This document shows, in pieces, positions 17,801 to 25,444 of a DNA stretch of 64,000 nt. Positions within the stretch are counted from its first letter, which is position 1. Each line of letters starts with the position of its first letter. The notes beneath the pieces were generated by a model. That model was not told where the DNA came from and did not search any database. It was given only the letters and a program-made list of their open reading frames with translations. The position numbers were made by a program, and so were the translations under genes. Source of the stretch: Pseudobacteroides cellulosolvens ATCC 35603 = DSM 2933 (GTDB taxonomy: Bacteria > Bacillota > Clostridia > Acetivibrionales > DSM-2933). The stretch spans positions 5,156,001-5,220,000 of the forward strand of contig NZ_LGTC01000001.1 in NCBI RefSeq assembly GCF_001262605.1. Reading direction: 5' to 3'.

Positions 17801-20800
17801 TAAAGCCAAATTCCGCTGTATTTACGCTGCCTCTTTTAATTATCTGGTCATCATCTCCATTTATTGCTTATTTTATAAGCCAAATAAGTTCGGATGAGTC
17901 CTTCCAACTTTCAGAAGACGACCTTAAGGATCTTAGACTTATTTCAAGAAAAACCTGGCGATATTTTGAAGAGTTCATCAATCATAAGAACAGCTACCTT
18001 CCCCCTGATAACTTCCAGGAAGATCCTCCTAACGGCGTGGCATATAGGACATCTCCAACAAACATCGGTCTTGGTCTTATGTCTTTTCTCGCTGCAAGGG
18101 ACTTAGGGTATATCGGTACCCACGAGATGATTGAAAGAACCTCAAAAACGCTGTCTACAATTGATAAGCTGGAGCTTTGGAACAATCATCTTTATAATTG
18201 GTATGATACTCGCACTTTAAGGCCTTTAAGACCTCGTTATATATCCACTGTGGACAGCGGTAATCTTGTTTGCTATCTTATAGCATTCAGACAAGGTCTG
18301 TATGATTATCAAAAAAACCCTTTGGTCGACAGAAAATATATACAGGGTATTGATGACACTGCTTTTCTCGCATCACTTGAAAGCGGAATAGAGCTAAACA
18401 GATTAGATCCTATGGATGTATTTCCATCTGATGGCAATGGAAGCCTTTTTACCTGGAAAAGAACCCTTGAAGAAATAACAAAGAGTATTACAGGCCACAA
18501 CATTAGAAAGTCTCCATGGCTTTACAAGCTTCAAAAAATGATTACTTCCTTAAGAGAAGAATTGGATTTGTATCATCCATGGATTGATGTTTTCCATAAT
18601 GCATCCAGGATATTTGCCCGTGACCCTCATGAAAATCCTGGAGTTGTTTTGCATTCCGATATAAACGATGATTATAACAAAAATATATTTCTCAAAGATG
18701 CCTCCGATGGTATGGATATTCATGGCAACAAGTCTCCTTTGCCTGACTTAGGCCTTCACGGTTTAGGGTCAAATCCCGCTAAAGGTGCCGGATTAAGTAA
18801 TAGAGATATACTAAGGCTTGCTGAAGATGCCACCGCAAAAATAAGAATAACTATGGGTCCTTTGGAATTAGCTGAAACCTATAATAAAGTACTTTATGAG
18901 GTTGAATGCATAATGGATGACTGCAAGGACAAGACAAACGGCAGCTACCAGTGGTTGCAAAGTTTGCATGCATCTATTTACAAAGCTTTGAATAACATAA
19001 ATAATTTTAACAGCAAGTACGAGCATATAATAGAAAAAGTTAGCAGCATAATTGAAAAAACAACCTTCAATCCTCTTTATGATTCGAAGAAGCAGCTTTT
19101 TTCCATTGGATACAATCTGGAAGAAAACAGGCTGACCAACTCATATTATGATCTCCTTGCATCAGAAGCGAGGCAGACGAGCTATATAGCAGTTGCAAGA
19201 GGCGAAGTGCCGCCAAGACATTGGTCGAGGCTTAGCAGGAACATTACTGTTGTAGATTTCTACAGAGGATTGGTTTCATGGACCGGAACTATGTTCGAAT
19301 ATCTTATGCCCCTAATTCTTATGAAGAACTACAAAAATACATTGCTCGATGAGACCTACTCCTTTGTAGTGAGAAGCCAGAAAAAATACGGCAGACATAA
19401 ACGTGTCCCATGGGGTGTATCAGAATCGGGGTTTTATGCCCTTGACATTGATCTCAACTATCAGTATAAAGCAGTTGGGGTTCCATGGCTCGGCCTTAAG
19501 CGCGGTCTTCTTGAAGACACCGTTGTGTCTCCATATTCTACCTTTCTTGCACTCCTTGTAGACCCAAAGAGTGCTGTAGATAATATTAAAAGGCTTCGCA
19601 GGGAGGGTCTTGACGGTGCATACGGGTTTTATGAAGCTATTGACTATACAGCAGAAAGACTTCCTTTCGGTTCGAGAAAAGCAGTTGTCAAAAGCTACAT
19701 GGTTCACCATGAAGGTATGAGCCTTCTTTCCCTCAACAACTTTTTAAACAGGAACATAATGCAGGTGCGTTTTCATAACGATCCTGTTGTAAGGGCAGGG
19801 GAGCTTTTGCTTCAGGAAAAGGTTCCTGTTGACTTTACCTCTGCAATGGAAAACAAGGAAAAGGTAGTTCCATACAAAGATATGGTTTATAAAGGCAGAG
19901 TATCTTTGCGTAAATTTACTGCACCTGATTTTACACTGCCAAAGGCACACCTCCTTTCAAATGGAAGCTATTGTGTCATGATAACGGATAGGGGAACAGG
20001 TTACAGCAAAAACAATCTTACTGCCGTTACAAGGTGGCGGGAGGACATAACACTTGATACAAATGGCATGTTCTTTTATATAAGGAATATGGAAGACAAT
20101 ACATTATGGTCCTCAACCTACGATCCTATAAATAAGAGACCTGACAGATACGAAGTAGCATTTTCCTCAGATAAAGCCAGATTCAAAAGAATTGACGGCA
20201 ATATTGAGACCGTAACCGAAGTAACAGTTGCATCAGAGGATAATGCTGAAATAAGACGATTATCTATAAAAAACATTGGTGAAAAATCTGTTGACTTGGA
20301 AATTACAAGCTATTTTGAAGTTGTTATGGCACCGCAAAATGCTGATATTGCTCACCCGGTTTTCAGCAATCTATTTGTAAAAACCGAGCTTGTACCTGAT
20401 TTGAATACACTCCTTGCAGTAAGGCGTCCAAGATCAGAGTCGGATAAGATCTATTGGCTCTTTAACACTGTATTTGTTGAAGGTGAGACAATGGGAAGTC
20501 CTGAATACGAAACAGACAGGCTGGCGTTTATAGGAAGAGGCCATACCATATCAAATCCTGTTGTTTTAGAGCGTGCAAAACCTCTATCCGGTAGTGCCGG
20601 TTCTGTTCTTGACCCAATAATGAGCACAAGAGTCAGGGTAAGGATTCAGCCCAAGCAAATAGCAAAAATCTCCCTAATAACGGGAGTCAGCAAGGGTCGC
20701 GATACTGCTTTGGAGCTAGCACATAAATATTCTACACCGGAGGCTATTGAAGGCGGATTCAAGCTTGCACAAACTCGCAGCCAGGTTGAGGCCGGATATC

Positions 20801-23727
20801 TAAATATCAGCTATAAAGACCTGGAACTATACCAGGATATGATCTCCCATGTTTTATTCCTTAGCCCGTTAAGGAGAAACTATAGCGACTTCATAAAAGA
20901 AAACAACAGAGGACAATCTTCCCTTTGGCCTTACGGGATATCCGGAGATTTGCCGATTGTAACTGTGGCATTGAGCAAATCATTGGATACAGACATTGTT
21001 TATGATGTTTTAAAAGCACATGAATATTGGAAGCTTAAGGGGCTAAAAGTTGACCTTGTCATACTGAACGAAGAAGAAGGTGGATACAGTAATCCCCTTC
21101 GCTCAATACTCATGGATATTGTATCATCAAGCCATGCCCATGATATAATCAATAGGCCGGGCGGCGTATACCTTTTAAACCGAAACAGCATGTCCAGTGA
21201 GGGTATTGCACTCATTTATTCTGTATCAAGACTGGTGCTGAAAGGAAACCAGGGCTCATTATCCGACCAGGTGAAATATGCTTCTCTCTATAAAGAATAT
21301 GATGCGAACATCACATCAAAAGCCTACACAGCAAGTTTGGCGAAAGGCATGTTGTCATCAGGGTTTAGCAAAATGGGCAATGAATTTGTTATAAGGCTTG
21401 AAAAAGGTGAATTTACTCCAATGCCCTGGACAAATATCATCTCAAATCCCGATTTCGGCTTCCTTGTAACTGAATCGGGTTCTGGATATACATGGAGTGA
21501 AAACAGCCGTGAAAACAAGCTTACACCATGGTCAAACGACCCAGTATCCGATACGCCAGGGGAAATATTTTACATGTGTCATAGGGACAGCGGCAAAATA
21601 TGGTCTCTAACGCCATTACCGGTAAGACAGGATGCTGACTACAATGTAACCCACGGCTTCGGATATTCCGCTTTTGAGCATGAAAGCAACGGTATAATGC
21701 ACAACCTTGTACAAATTGCAGCCAAAGATGCTGCTGTAAAAATAAATCTAATAAAACTGGTTAACACCACAGGAAACAGCCAGAGCCTCACTCTTACTTA
21801 TTATGTAAGGCCTGTCATGGGTGTCAGCGATCAAACTACAGCAATGCATCTAAGAACCTGGCAGAATGATAATGGCACTCTCTTCATTGAAAACCCTTAT
21901 AATGAAGAGTTTCATGGAAGGGTGGCATTTATAGATGTCACAGAAAGGGACAGAACAGTTACAGGTGACAGGAAGGAGTTTTTTGGAAACGGAAAACTAT
22001 CCTATCCAACCGGACTATTACAAAACGGGCTATCCGGTAATCTAGGTACAGGCTTTGACCCGTGTGCTGCCATGCAAATAAGCATAGACCTTAAGCCTAA
22101 TGGAGAAAAAGAGGTTGTGTTCCTCTTAGGCTCCGGCAAAAATGCTGAAGATGCCTATAATCTGGTATCAAAATATAGCAGTTTTGATGCAGCAAAGAAG
22201 TCATATGAAGAAGTAAGAAACTTCTGGAAGAGCAAGCTGGAAACAATACAGGTTGAAACGCCGGACAGCTCCATGAATATAATGCTGAACGGATGGCTGT
22301 TATACCAGGTAATAGCCTGCAGGCTATGGGCACGTTCAGGTTTTTATCAATCAGGGGGTGCCTTTGGCTTCAGGGATCAACTTCAGGATTGTCTTGCCCT
22401 CATAAGCATATGGCCTGAAATCGCACGTAATCAGATTTTGCTTCATGCCAGCCATCAGTTTGTTGAAGGAGATGTTCAGCATTGGTGGCATGAACCTTCC
22501 GGTAAAGGAACAAGGACACGCTTTTCCGATGACCTTCTCTGGCTGCCATATGTGACAGCTGAATATATAAGGGTAACCAATGACCATAAAATTCTGGATG
22601 AGATGGTTCCATATATTGAAGATGAGCCTTTAAAGGAGTTTGAGGATGAGAGATACTCAAGCCCTCGCCCATCCGAGCTTAAAGAGCCACTATATGAGCA
22701 CTGCAAGAAAGCCATTGAAAGGTCTCTGGCATACGGTGAGCATGGTATTCCGCTCATGGGATCGGGAGACTGGAATGATGGAATGAATACTGTAGGAAAT
22801 GGAGGAAAAGGCGAGAGCGTCTGGCTTGGCTGGTTTTTATACTCTGTTCTCAATGCATTTGCTCCGCTATGCCAACAAAAAGAGCAGCATGAAGAATCCA
22901 AAAGATATATAGAAGCTGCAAAAGCCATAGCTCAGGCAATAGAACTTAATGCATGGGATGGAAGCTGGTATAGGAGGGCATATTTTGACAACGGGCAGCC
23001 TTTAGGCTCAATTGAAAACAGCGAGTGTAAAATTGACTCAATCTCCCAGTCCTGGGCTATATTCTCCGAGGGCGGAGACAAGAATCGTGCTCGTGAAGCC
23101 ATGAACTCCCTTGAAAATTATCTTATACAAAGAGATGAAGGACTTATAAAACTTCTGACACCTCCATTTGATGAAGGCGATTTAGAGCCTGGATATATAA
23201 AAAGCTACATTCCAGGGGTACGAGAAAACGGCGGCCAGTATACTCACGCTGCAGCATGGGTCATAATAGCATTTGCAAAACTTGGCGATGGTGACAAGGC
23301 TTTGGAACTATTTGATCTAATAAACCCCATTAATCATACCAGAACACAGATGGAAATATGCAAATATAAGGTAGAACCTTATGTTATGCCTGCAGATGTT
23401 TATGCTATTTCCCCTCACATAGGTAGAGGGGGCTGGACCTGGTACACCGGATCTGCCAGCTGGTATTATAAATCAGGAATTGAGTATATTCTTGGTTTTA
23501 AAAAGGATGGAAACTCTATTATTATGGACCCCTGTATTCCTAAGAAGTGGAAAGGATACTCAATAGATTACAGTTACGGCAGCTCAAGCTACAGGATAGA
23601 GGTTAGAAATCCTCAGGGAGTCAGCAGGGGTGTGCGTAAGATTGTAATGGACGGCAAGAAGCTTAATAACTCCATTCCCCTTGTCGATGATGGAAAGAAT
23701 CATAAGGTGGAAGTTGTGTTGGGGTAA
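14857..23727 (+). CDS. ndvB: Cyclic beta-1,2-glucan synthase (GT84-GH94, NdvB/ChvB-like)
   Basis: 2956 residues, the full size for this family, ATG after AAAGGAGATA. One N-terminal membrane helix (about 5-23) and a membrane pair near 430-480 precede the glycosyltransferase 84 domain (TLDADTILPIGS near 643, GIFTGKGIYD near 732, RWTRGDWQLLPW near 793). More membrane segments lie at about 835-880, 905-935 and 965-1010. The middle part is the glucoamylase-like region (GLMSFLAARDLGY, RGLVSWTGTMFEYLMP). The C-terminal part is GH94 with the phosphorylase signature GSGDWNDGMN near 2636 and GGRGGWTWYTGSA-type glycine-rich motifs near 2860. It would polymerise UDP-glucose on a protein-bound chain, trim it by phosphorolysis and cyclise it. 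Single-gene unit. Confidence 0.95.
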   Translation: MTLNINPIILIGIVAVFTVLFWVNIKRFRQLHIIKMNDTSLTCEELEEHARKIAIDHTVSKNIRYNNWPVLNMNENYDFIKSVYKELNNAASSKNAVPPAAEWLLDNFYILDEQAKVVRKDISGETYLRLPVLKCGPLKGYARIYAIAAELVSHTGGQINDRIILNYLKAYQSHSSLSDREIWAMPAMIRILLIESIKVICEKLNLTIKEWQLADELIESVLKSEDINTLKFIKSIEARLKSTEQISTSFIEHLSYRLRKSGRGYAKLSGTLDDILSKYGSSTSDMCQKEHNIQASYSVSIGNSILSLKFLSSFDWSTVFDEISNVEQALSEDESYRLMDPCTRSFYRQKLEEIAAVSRTTEIRIAKEAVKLSKSYAQGSQNDYDERKKHVGYYLAGDGTAELHKAINYKPTIFRSFASNIKRHAASLYLGSIILPTILITYFLMHYTYSLSINNALSLSIFTGLIVIIPASEIVTSLVNWTLCNTTKPSTLPRLELKDGLEEEHSTLVVIPALLPDEKRVEELVSNLERHYLSNKENNLYFALAGDFKDSPDEKSKLDQMIVDAGLNGMRRLNNKYKRDNGADIFYYFHRHRKFNNVQKKWMGWERKRGALVELNSLLTGSEDTSYSIMSCSNNSIPKVNYVLTLDADTILPIGSIKKLIGIMAHPLNKPVVDEKKNIVVDGYGLIQPHIGFEIQSANKTLFSRMYTGQEGINPYACAISDIYQDVFNEGIFTGKGIYDLKVFQKVLYNAIPENRVLSHDLLEGSYLRTGLATDIELVDSFPASYASYTERMHRWTRGDWQLLPWLMKKVKDKNGNSIKNPLNLISIWKIFDNMRRSLVAPSILLLIVSGFSILPGSSLFWLGLSLFFVFFPIITSIIDYIASLRMIKNRVKRHMPVISGIKASLYQLLLQFAFLPYQGYLVTEAIITTLYRVFISKKNMLLWVTAADVEKDQKNTVLSFWNKMNITAPISLGVLGFAIIIKPNSAVFTLPLLIIWSSSPFIAYFISQISSDESFQLSEDDLKDLRLISRKTWRYFEEFINHKNSYLPPDNFQEDPPNGVAYRTSPTNIGLGLMSFLAARDLGYIGTHEMIERTSKTLSTIDKLELWNNHLYNWYDTRTLRPLRPRYISTVDSGNLVCYLIAFRQGLYDYQKNPLVDRKYIQGIDDTAFLASLESGIELNRLDPMDVFPSDGNGSLFTWKRTLEEITKSITGHNIRKSPWLYKLQKMITSLREELDLYHPWIDVFHNASRIFARDPHENPGVVLHSDINDDYNKNIFLKDASDGMDIHGNKSPLPDLGLHGLGSNPAKGAGLSNRDILRLAEDATAKIRITMGPLELAETYNKVLYEVECIMDDCKDKTNGSYQWLQSLHASIYKALNNINNFNSKYEHIIEKVSSIIEKTTFNPLYDSKKQLFSIGYNLEENRLTNSYYDLLASEARQTSYIAVARGEVPPRHWSRLSRNITVVDFYRGLVSWTGTMFEYLMPLILMKNYKNTLLDETYSFVVRSQKKYGRHKRVPWGVSESGFYALDIDLNYQYKAVGVPWLGLKRGLLEDTVVSPYSTFLALLVDPKSAVDNIKRLRREGLDGAYGFYEAIDYTAERLPFGSRKAVVKSYMVHHEGMSLLSLNNFLNRNIMQVRFHNDPVVRAGELLLQEKVPVDFTSAMENKEKVVPYKDMVYKGRVSLRKFTAPDFTLPKAHLLSNGSYCVMITDRGTGYSKNNLTAVTRWREDITLDTNGMFFYIRNMEDNTLWSSTYDPINKRPDRYEVAFSSDKARFKRIDGNIETVTEVTVASEDNAEIRRLSIKNIGEKSVDLEITSYFEVVMAPQNADIAHPVFSNLFVKTELVPDLNTLLAVRRPRSESDKIYWLFNTVFVEGETMGSPEYETDRLAFIGRGHTISNPVVLERAKPLSGSAGSVLDPIMSTRVRVRIQPKQIAKISLITGVSKGRDTALELAHKYSTPEAIEGGFKLAQTRSQVEAGYLNISYKDLELYQDMISHVLFLSPLRRNYSDFIKENNRGQSSLWPYGISGDLPIVTVALSKSLDTDIVYDVLKAHEYWKLKGLKVDLVILNEEEGGYSNPLRSILMDIVSSSHAHDIINRPGGVYLLNRNSMSSEGIALIYSVSRLVLKGNQGSLSDQVKYASLYKEYDANITSKAYTASLAKGMLSSGFSKMGNEFVIRLEKGEFTPMPWTNIISNPDFGFLVTESGSGYTWSENSRENKLTPWSNDPVSDTPGEIFYMCHRDSGKIWSLTPLPVRQDADYNVTHGFGYSAFEHESNGIMHNLVQIAAKDAAVKINLIKLVNTTGNSQSLTLTYYVRPVMGVSDQTTAMHLRTWQNDNGTLFIENPYNEEFHGRVAFIDVTERDRTVTGDRKEFFGNGKLSYPTGLLQNGLSGNLGTGFDPCAAMQISIDLKPNGEKEVVFLLGSGKNAEDAYNLVSKYSSFDAAKKSYEEVRNFWKSKLETIQVETPDSSMNIMLNGWLLYQVIACRLWARSGFYQSGGAFGFRDQLQDCLALISIWPEIARNQILLHASHQFVEGDVQHWWHEPSGKGTRTRFSDDLLWLPYVTAEYIRVTNDHKILDEMVPYIEDEPLKEFEDERYSSPRPSELKEPLYEHCKKAIERSLAYGEHGIPLMGSGDWNDGMNTVGNGGKGESVWLGWFLYSVLNAFAPLCQQKEQHEESKRYIEAAKAIAQAIELNAWDGSWYRRAYFDNGQPLGSIENSECKIDSISQSWAIFSEGGDKNRAREAMNSLENYLIQRDEGLIKLLTPPFDEGDLEPGYIKSYIPGVRENGGQYTHAAAWVIIAFAKLGDGDKALELFDLINPINHTRTQMEICKYKVEPYVMPADVYAISPHIGRGGWTWYTGSASWYYKSGIEYILGFKKDGNSIIMDPCIPKKWKGYSIDYSYGSSSYRIEVRNPQGVSRGVRKIVMDGKKLNNSIPLVDDGKNHKVEVVLG

Positions 23728-23758
23728 GCCAGTTTAATTTCACCTTGTACCACAATAA

Positions 23759-23912
23759 AATACTTCCCATTTTCTTTAGTTATGGTCCAAAAATAACTTC
23801 CGCTATAATTTTCGCTCATGTGTGGACTTTACTCGTCACACACGCGTGGAAAGCGGAAGTAATTTTTTATTCATGCCTTACCTGATAGTAAACTTCAAGA
23901 ATGGGAAGTATT
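23759..23912. terminator. Terminator-like outer stem enclosing repeat R1-E
   Basis: AATACTTCCCATT (23759-23771) is complementary to AATGGGAAGTATT (23900-23912), with flanking A and T runs, in the convergent gap between the glucan synthase and the MmyB-type regulator. The R1-E repeat occupies the loop. Confidence 0.6.
23780..23878 (+). repeat. About 100-bp structured intergenic repeat (family R1), copy E (diverged)
   Basis: The left end is diverged (GGTCC in place of GGCATG); the right end TTCATGCCT is conserved. The inner stem ACTTCCGCT/AGCGGAAGT pairs perfectly but differs from the other copies on both arms, so changes are compensated. The core is TTTCGCTCATGTGTGG then ACTCGTCACACACGCG. Confidence 0.7.
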
Positions 23913-23922
23913 AAATTATTAT

Positions 23923-24762
23923 TTACCCATCCAATAATAATTTAATTTTCGCAGCAGTATCCGTTCCTGATAAGGGAGTATGTACAATCATTTTTAAGCC
24001 GGAATTATCAGAAACATCAAAATTACTAACCTCAAAATCCAATATTCCTGCATTAGGATGGTTCAATTGCTTGTATTTTTCACTATTACTTTGGATCTCA
24101 TATAAAGGCCACCATAAATTAAATTCTGTGCTTTGCATTTTAAGATCATCAATAAACTGTACAAGCCAAGGATCTTCAATGTATTGTCCACATGTTGAAC
24201 GAAATCTGCCAACTAAACCCTTGGCATGCATATCCCAGTCAACAAATAAATGTTTATATTTATTATCTGTGAACATCGCCCACACAATATTTCGTTGGCG
24301 AACATTCATTTCATTAAAATCACCAAAGATTAAGCATGCTGCATCATTCCAAGCAATGACGTTCCAACGTTGATCCGTTACTAGTGATGGACATAACATT
24401 AAATTGTCTAGAACATGTTGAAGTATTGGACTTACTGTTCCTTGGTATCCCTTTATATCTACCGGAAGCGGCTGATTGGCTAAAAGATAAAGATGAATGC
24501 GTTCTTGTTTATCAAGTAATAAAATTTTAGATAAGCTATCTATTATTTGAGTTGAAACATGAATATTTCTTCCTTGCTCAAGCCAAGTATACCAAGTTAA
24601 TCCAATACCAGCTAACTGGGCTACTTCCTCTCTTCTAAGTCCTGGAGTGCGCCGACGGGTTCCCGATGAAAGTCCTACTTGTGATGGCAAAATTTTTGCT
24701 CTTCTCGTTTTTAAAAAATCACCTAGTTCTTTATAACGATGTTTCTCATTGTTAAAAATCAT
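23923..24762 (-). CDS. XRE-type regulator with MmyB-like ligand domain
   Basis: 279 residues from the ATG at 24762, preferred over a TTG at 24768 that would touch AGGA directly. The N-terminal helix-turn-helix (LGDFLKTRRAKI, RRTPGLRREEVAQLAGI, TWYTWLEQGRNI) is the hallmark of the MmyB-like family, followed by its PAS-like ligand domain (RWNVIAWNDAACLIFGDF, FRSTCGQYIEDPWL). Such proteins usually control the adjacent divergent gene. Here that is the VOC-family gene at 24945, and a palindrome lies between them. Confidence 0.9.
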   Translation of the reverse strand: MIFNNEKHRYKELGDFLKTRRAKILPSQVGLSSGTRRRTPGLRREEVAQLAGIGLTWYTWLEQGRNIHVSTQIIDSLSKILLLDKQERIHLYLLANQPLPVDIKGYQGTVSPILQHVLDNLMLCPSLVTDQRWNVIAWNDAACLIFGDFNEMNVRQRNIVWAMFTDNKYKHLFVDWDMHAKGLVGRFRSTCGQYIEDPWLVQFIDDLKMQSTEFNLWWPLYEIQSNSEKYKQLNHPNAGILDFEVSNFDVSDNSGLKMIVHTPLSGTDTAAKIKLLLDG

Positions 24763-24784
24763 AATCAATCCTGCCTATTACAAT

Positions 24785-24798
24785 TTATACTAGTATAA
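24785..24798. promoter_or_regulatory. 14-bp perfect palindrome, candidate operator
   Basis: TTATACTAGTATAA is in the divergent promoter region between the MmyB-type regulator and the VOC gene, 23 bp upstream of the regulator start. A plausible binding site, unproven. Confidence 0.35.
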
Positions 24799-24944
24799 TT
24801 TCACTTCTATTAACATTATAAACTCTGTATTATTATACTTCTAGAAAAACTTTTTAGGTAATCAAAAATATAACAATATGTTTTAAAACTATAGAATTTT
24901 AAAAAACATTAAAACAATAATACAAAAATTGGGGAGGATGAACC

Positions 24945-25313
24945 ATGAAGTTTTTATGGACAGCAATCTATGTAAGAAATTTGGATGAATCGATAGCTTT
25001 TTATTCCGAGCTGTTAGGACTTAAAGTGTTGAAGCGTTTTTCTGCTGGACCTGGTATGGAGATAGCTTTTATGGGAAACGACATTAGCAATGAAACTTTG
25101 ATTGAACTATTAGCAGATAGCAACAATAGCACAGTCAATTACAGTGACTTTATATCCATTGGTTTTGCTGTCGATTCTGTTGATGCAATGCTGGAAATAG
25201 TAAAAAGTAAAAACATTCCTGTACACAATGGACCGTTTGAGACACCTGGATCAAGATTTTTCTGTATCAAAGATCCTAATGGCCTTAATGTTCAGTTTTT
25301 TCAACAAAAATAG
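24945..25313 (+). CDS. VOC-family protein (glyoxalase/bleomycin-resistance fold)
   Basis: 122 residues, ATG after GGGGAGGA. It has the paired beta-alpha-beta-beta-beta modules of the vicinal oxygen chelate fold: AIYVRNLDESIAFYSELLGLKV at the start and IKDPNGLNVQFF at the end. Candidate metal ligands include Glu residues in TLIELL and late in the second module; the canonical first His is absent (TAIYVRN), so catalytic activity is unclear. Members detoxify electrophiles or bind antibiotics. Divergent pairing with a MmyB-type regulator suggests induction by a small molecule. Confidence 0.87.
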   Translation: MKFLWTAIYVRNLDESIAFYSELLGLKVLKRFSAGPGMEIAFMGNDISNETLIELLADSNNSTVNYSDFISIGFAVDSVDAMLEIVKSKNIPVHNGPFETPGSRFFCIKDPNGLNVQFFQQK

Positions 25314-25337
25314 TAGTTTTTAAAAATTTTATACAAA

Positions 25338-25371
25338 AAGAACTCAGACTGCTTATATAGCCTGAGTTCTT
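25338..25371. terminator. Bidirectional intrinsic terminator
   Basis: AGAACTCAG/CTGAGTTCT arms with T-rich flanks on both sides, between the convergent VOC and leucine-rich-repeat genes. Confidence 0.85.
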
Positions 25372-25444
25372 CTTAAGTTTAGCAATATCTATTTGCTATT
25401 TTAAATTTTTTGATTTTTTATTAATTCTTAGCTAAATCACACAA

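Noticed and set aside
22400-22928. Antisense open frames within the glucan synthase
   Set aside because: Shadows of the long plus-strand gene: no ribosome sites and Ser/Cys/Leu-rich non-protein-like composition.
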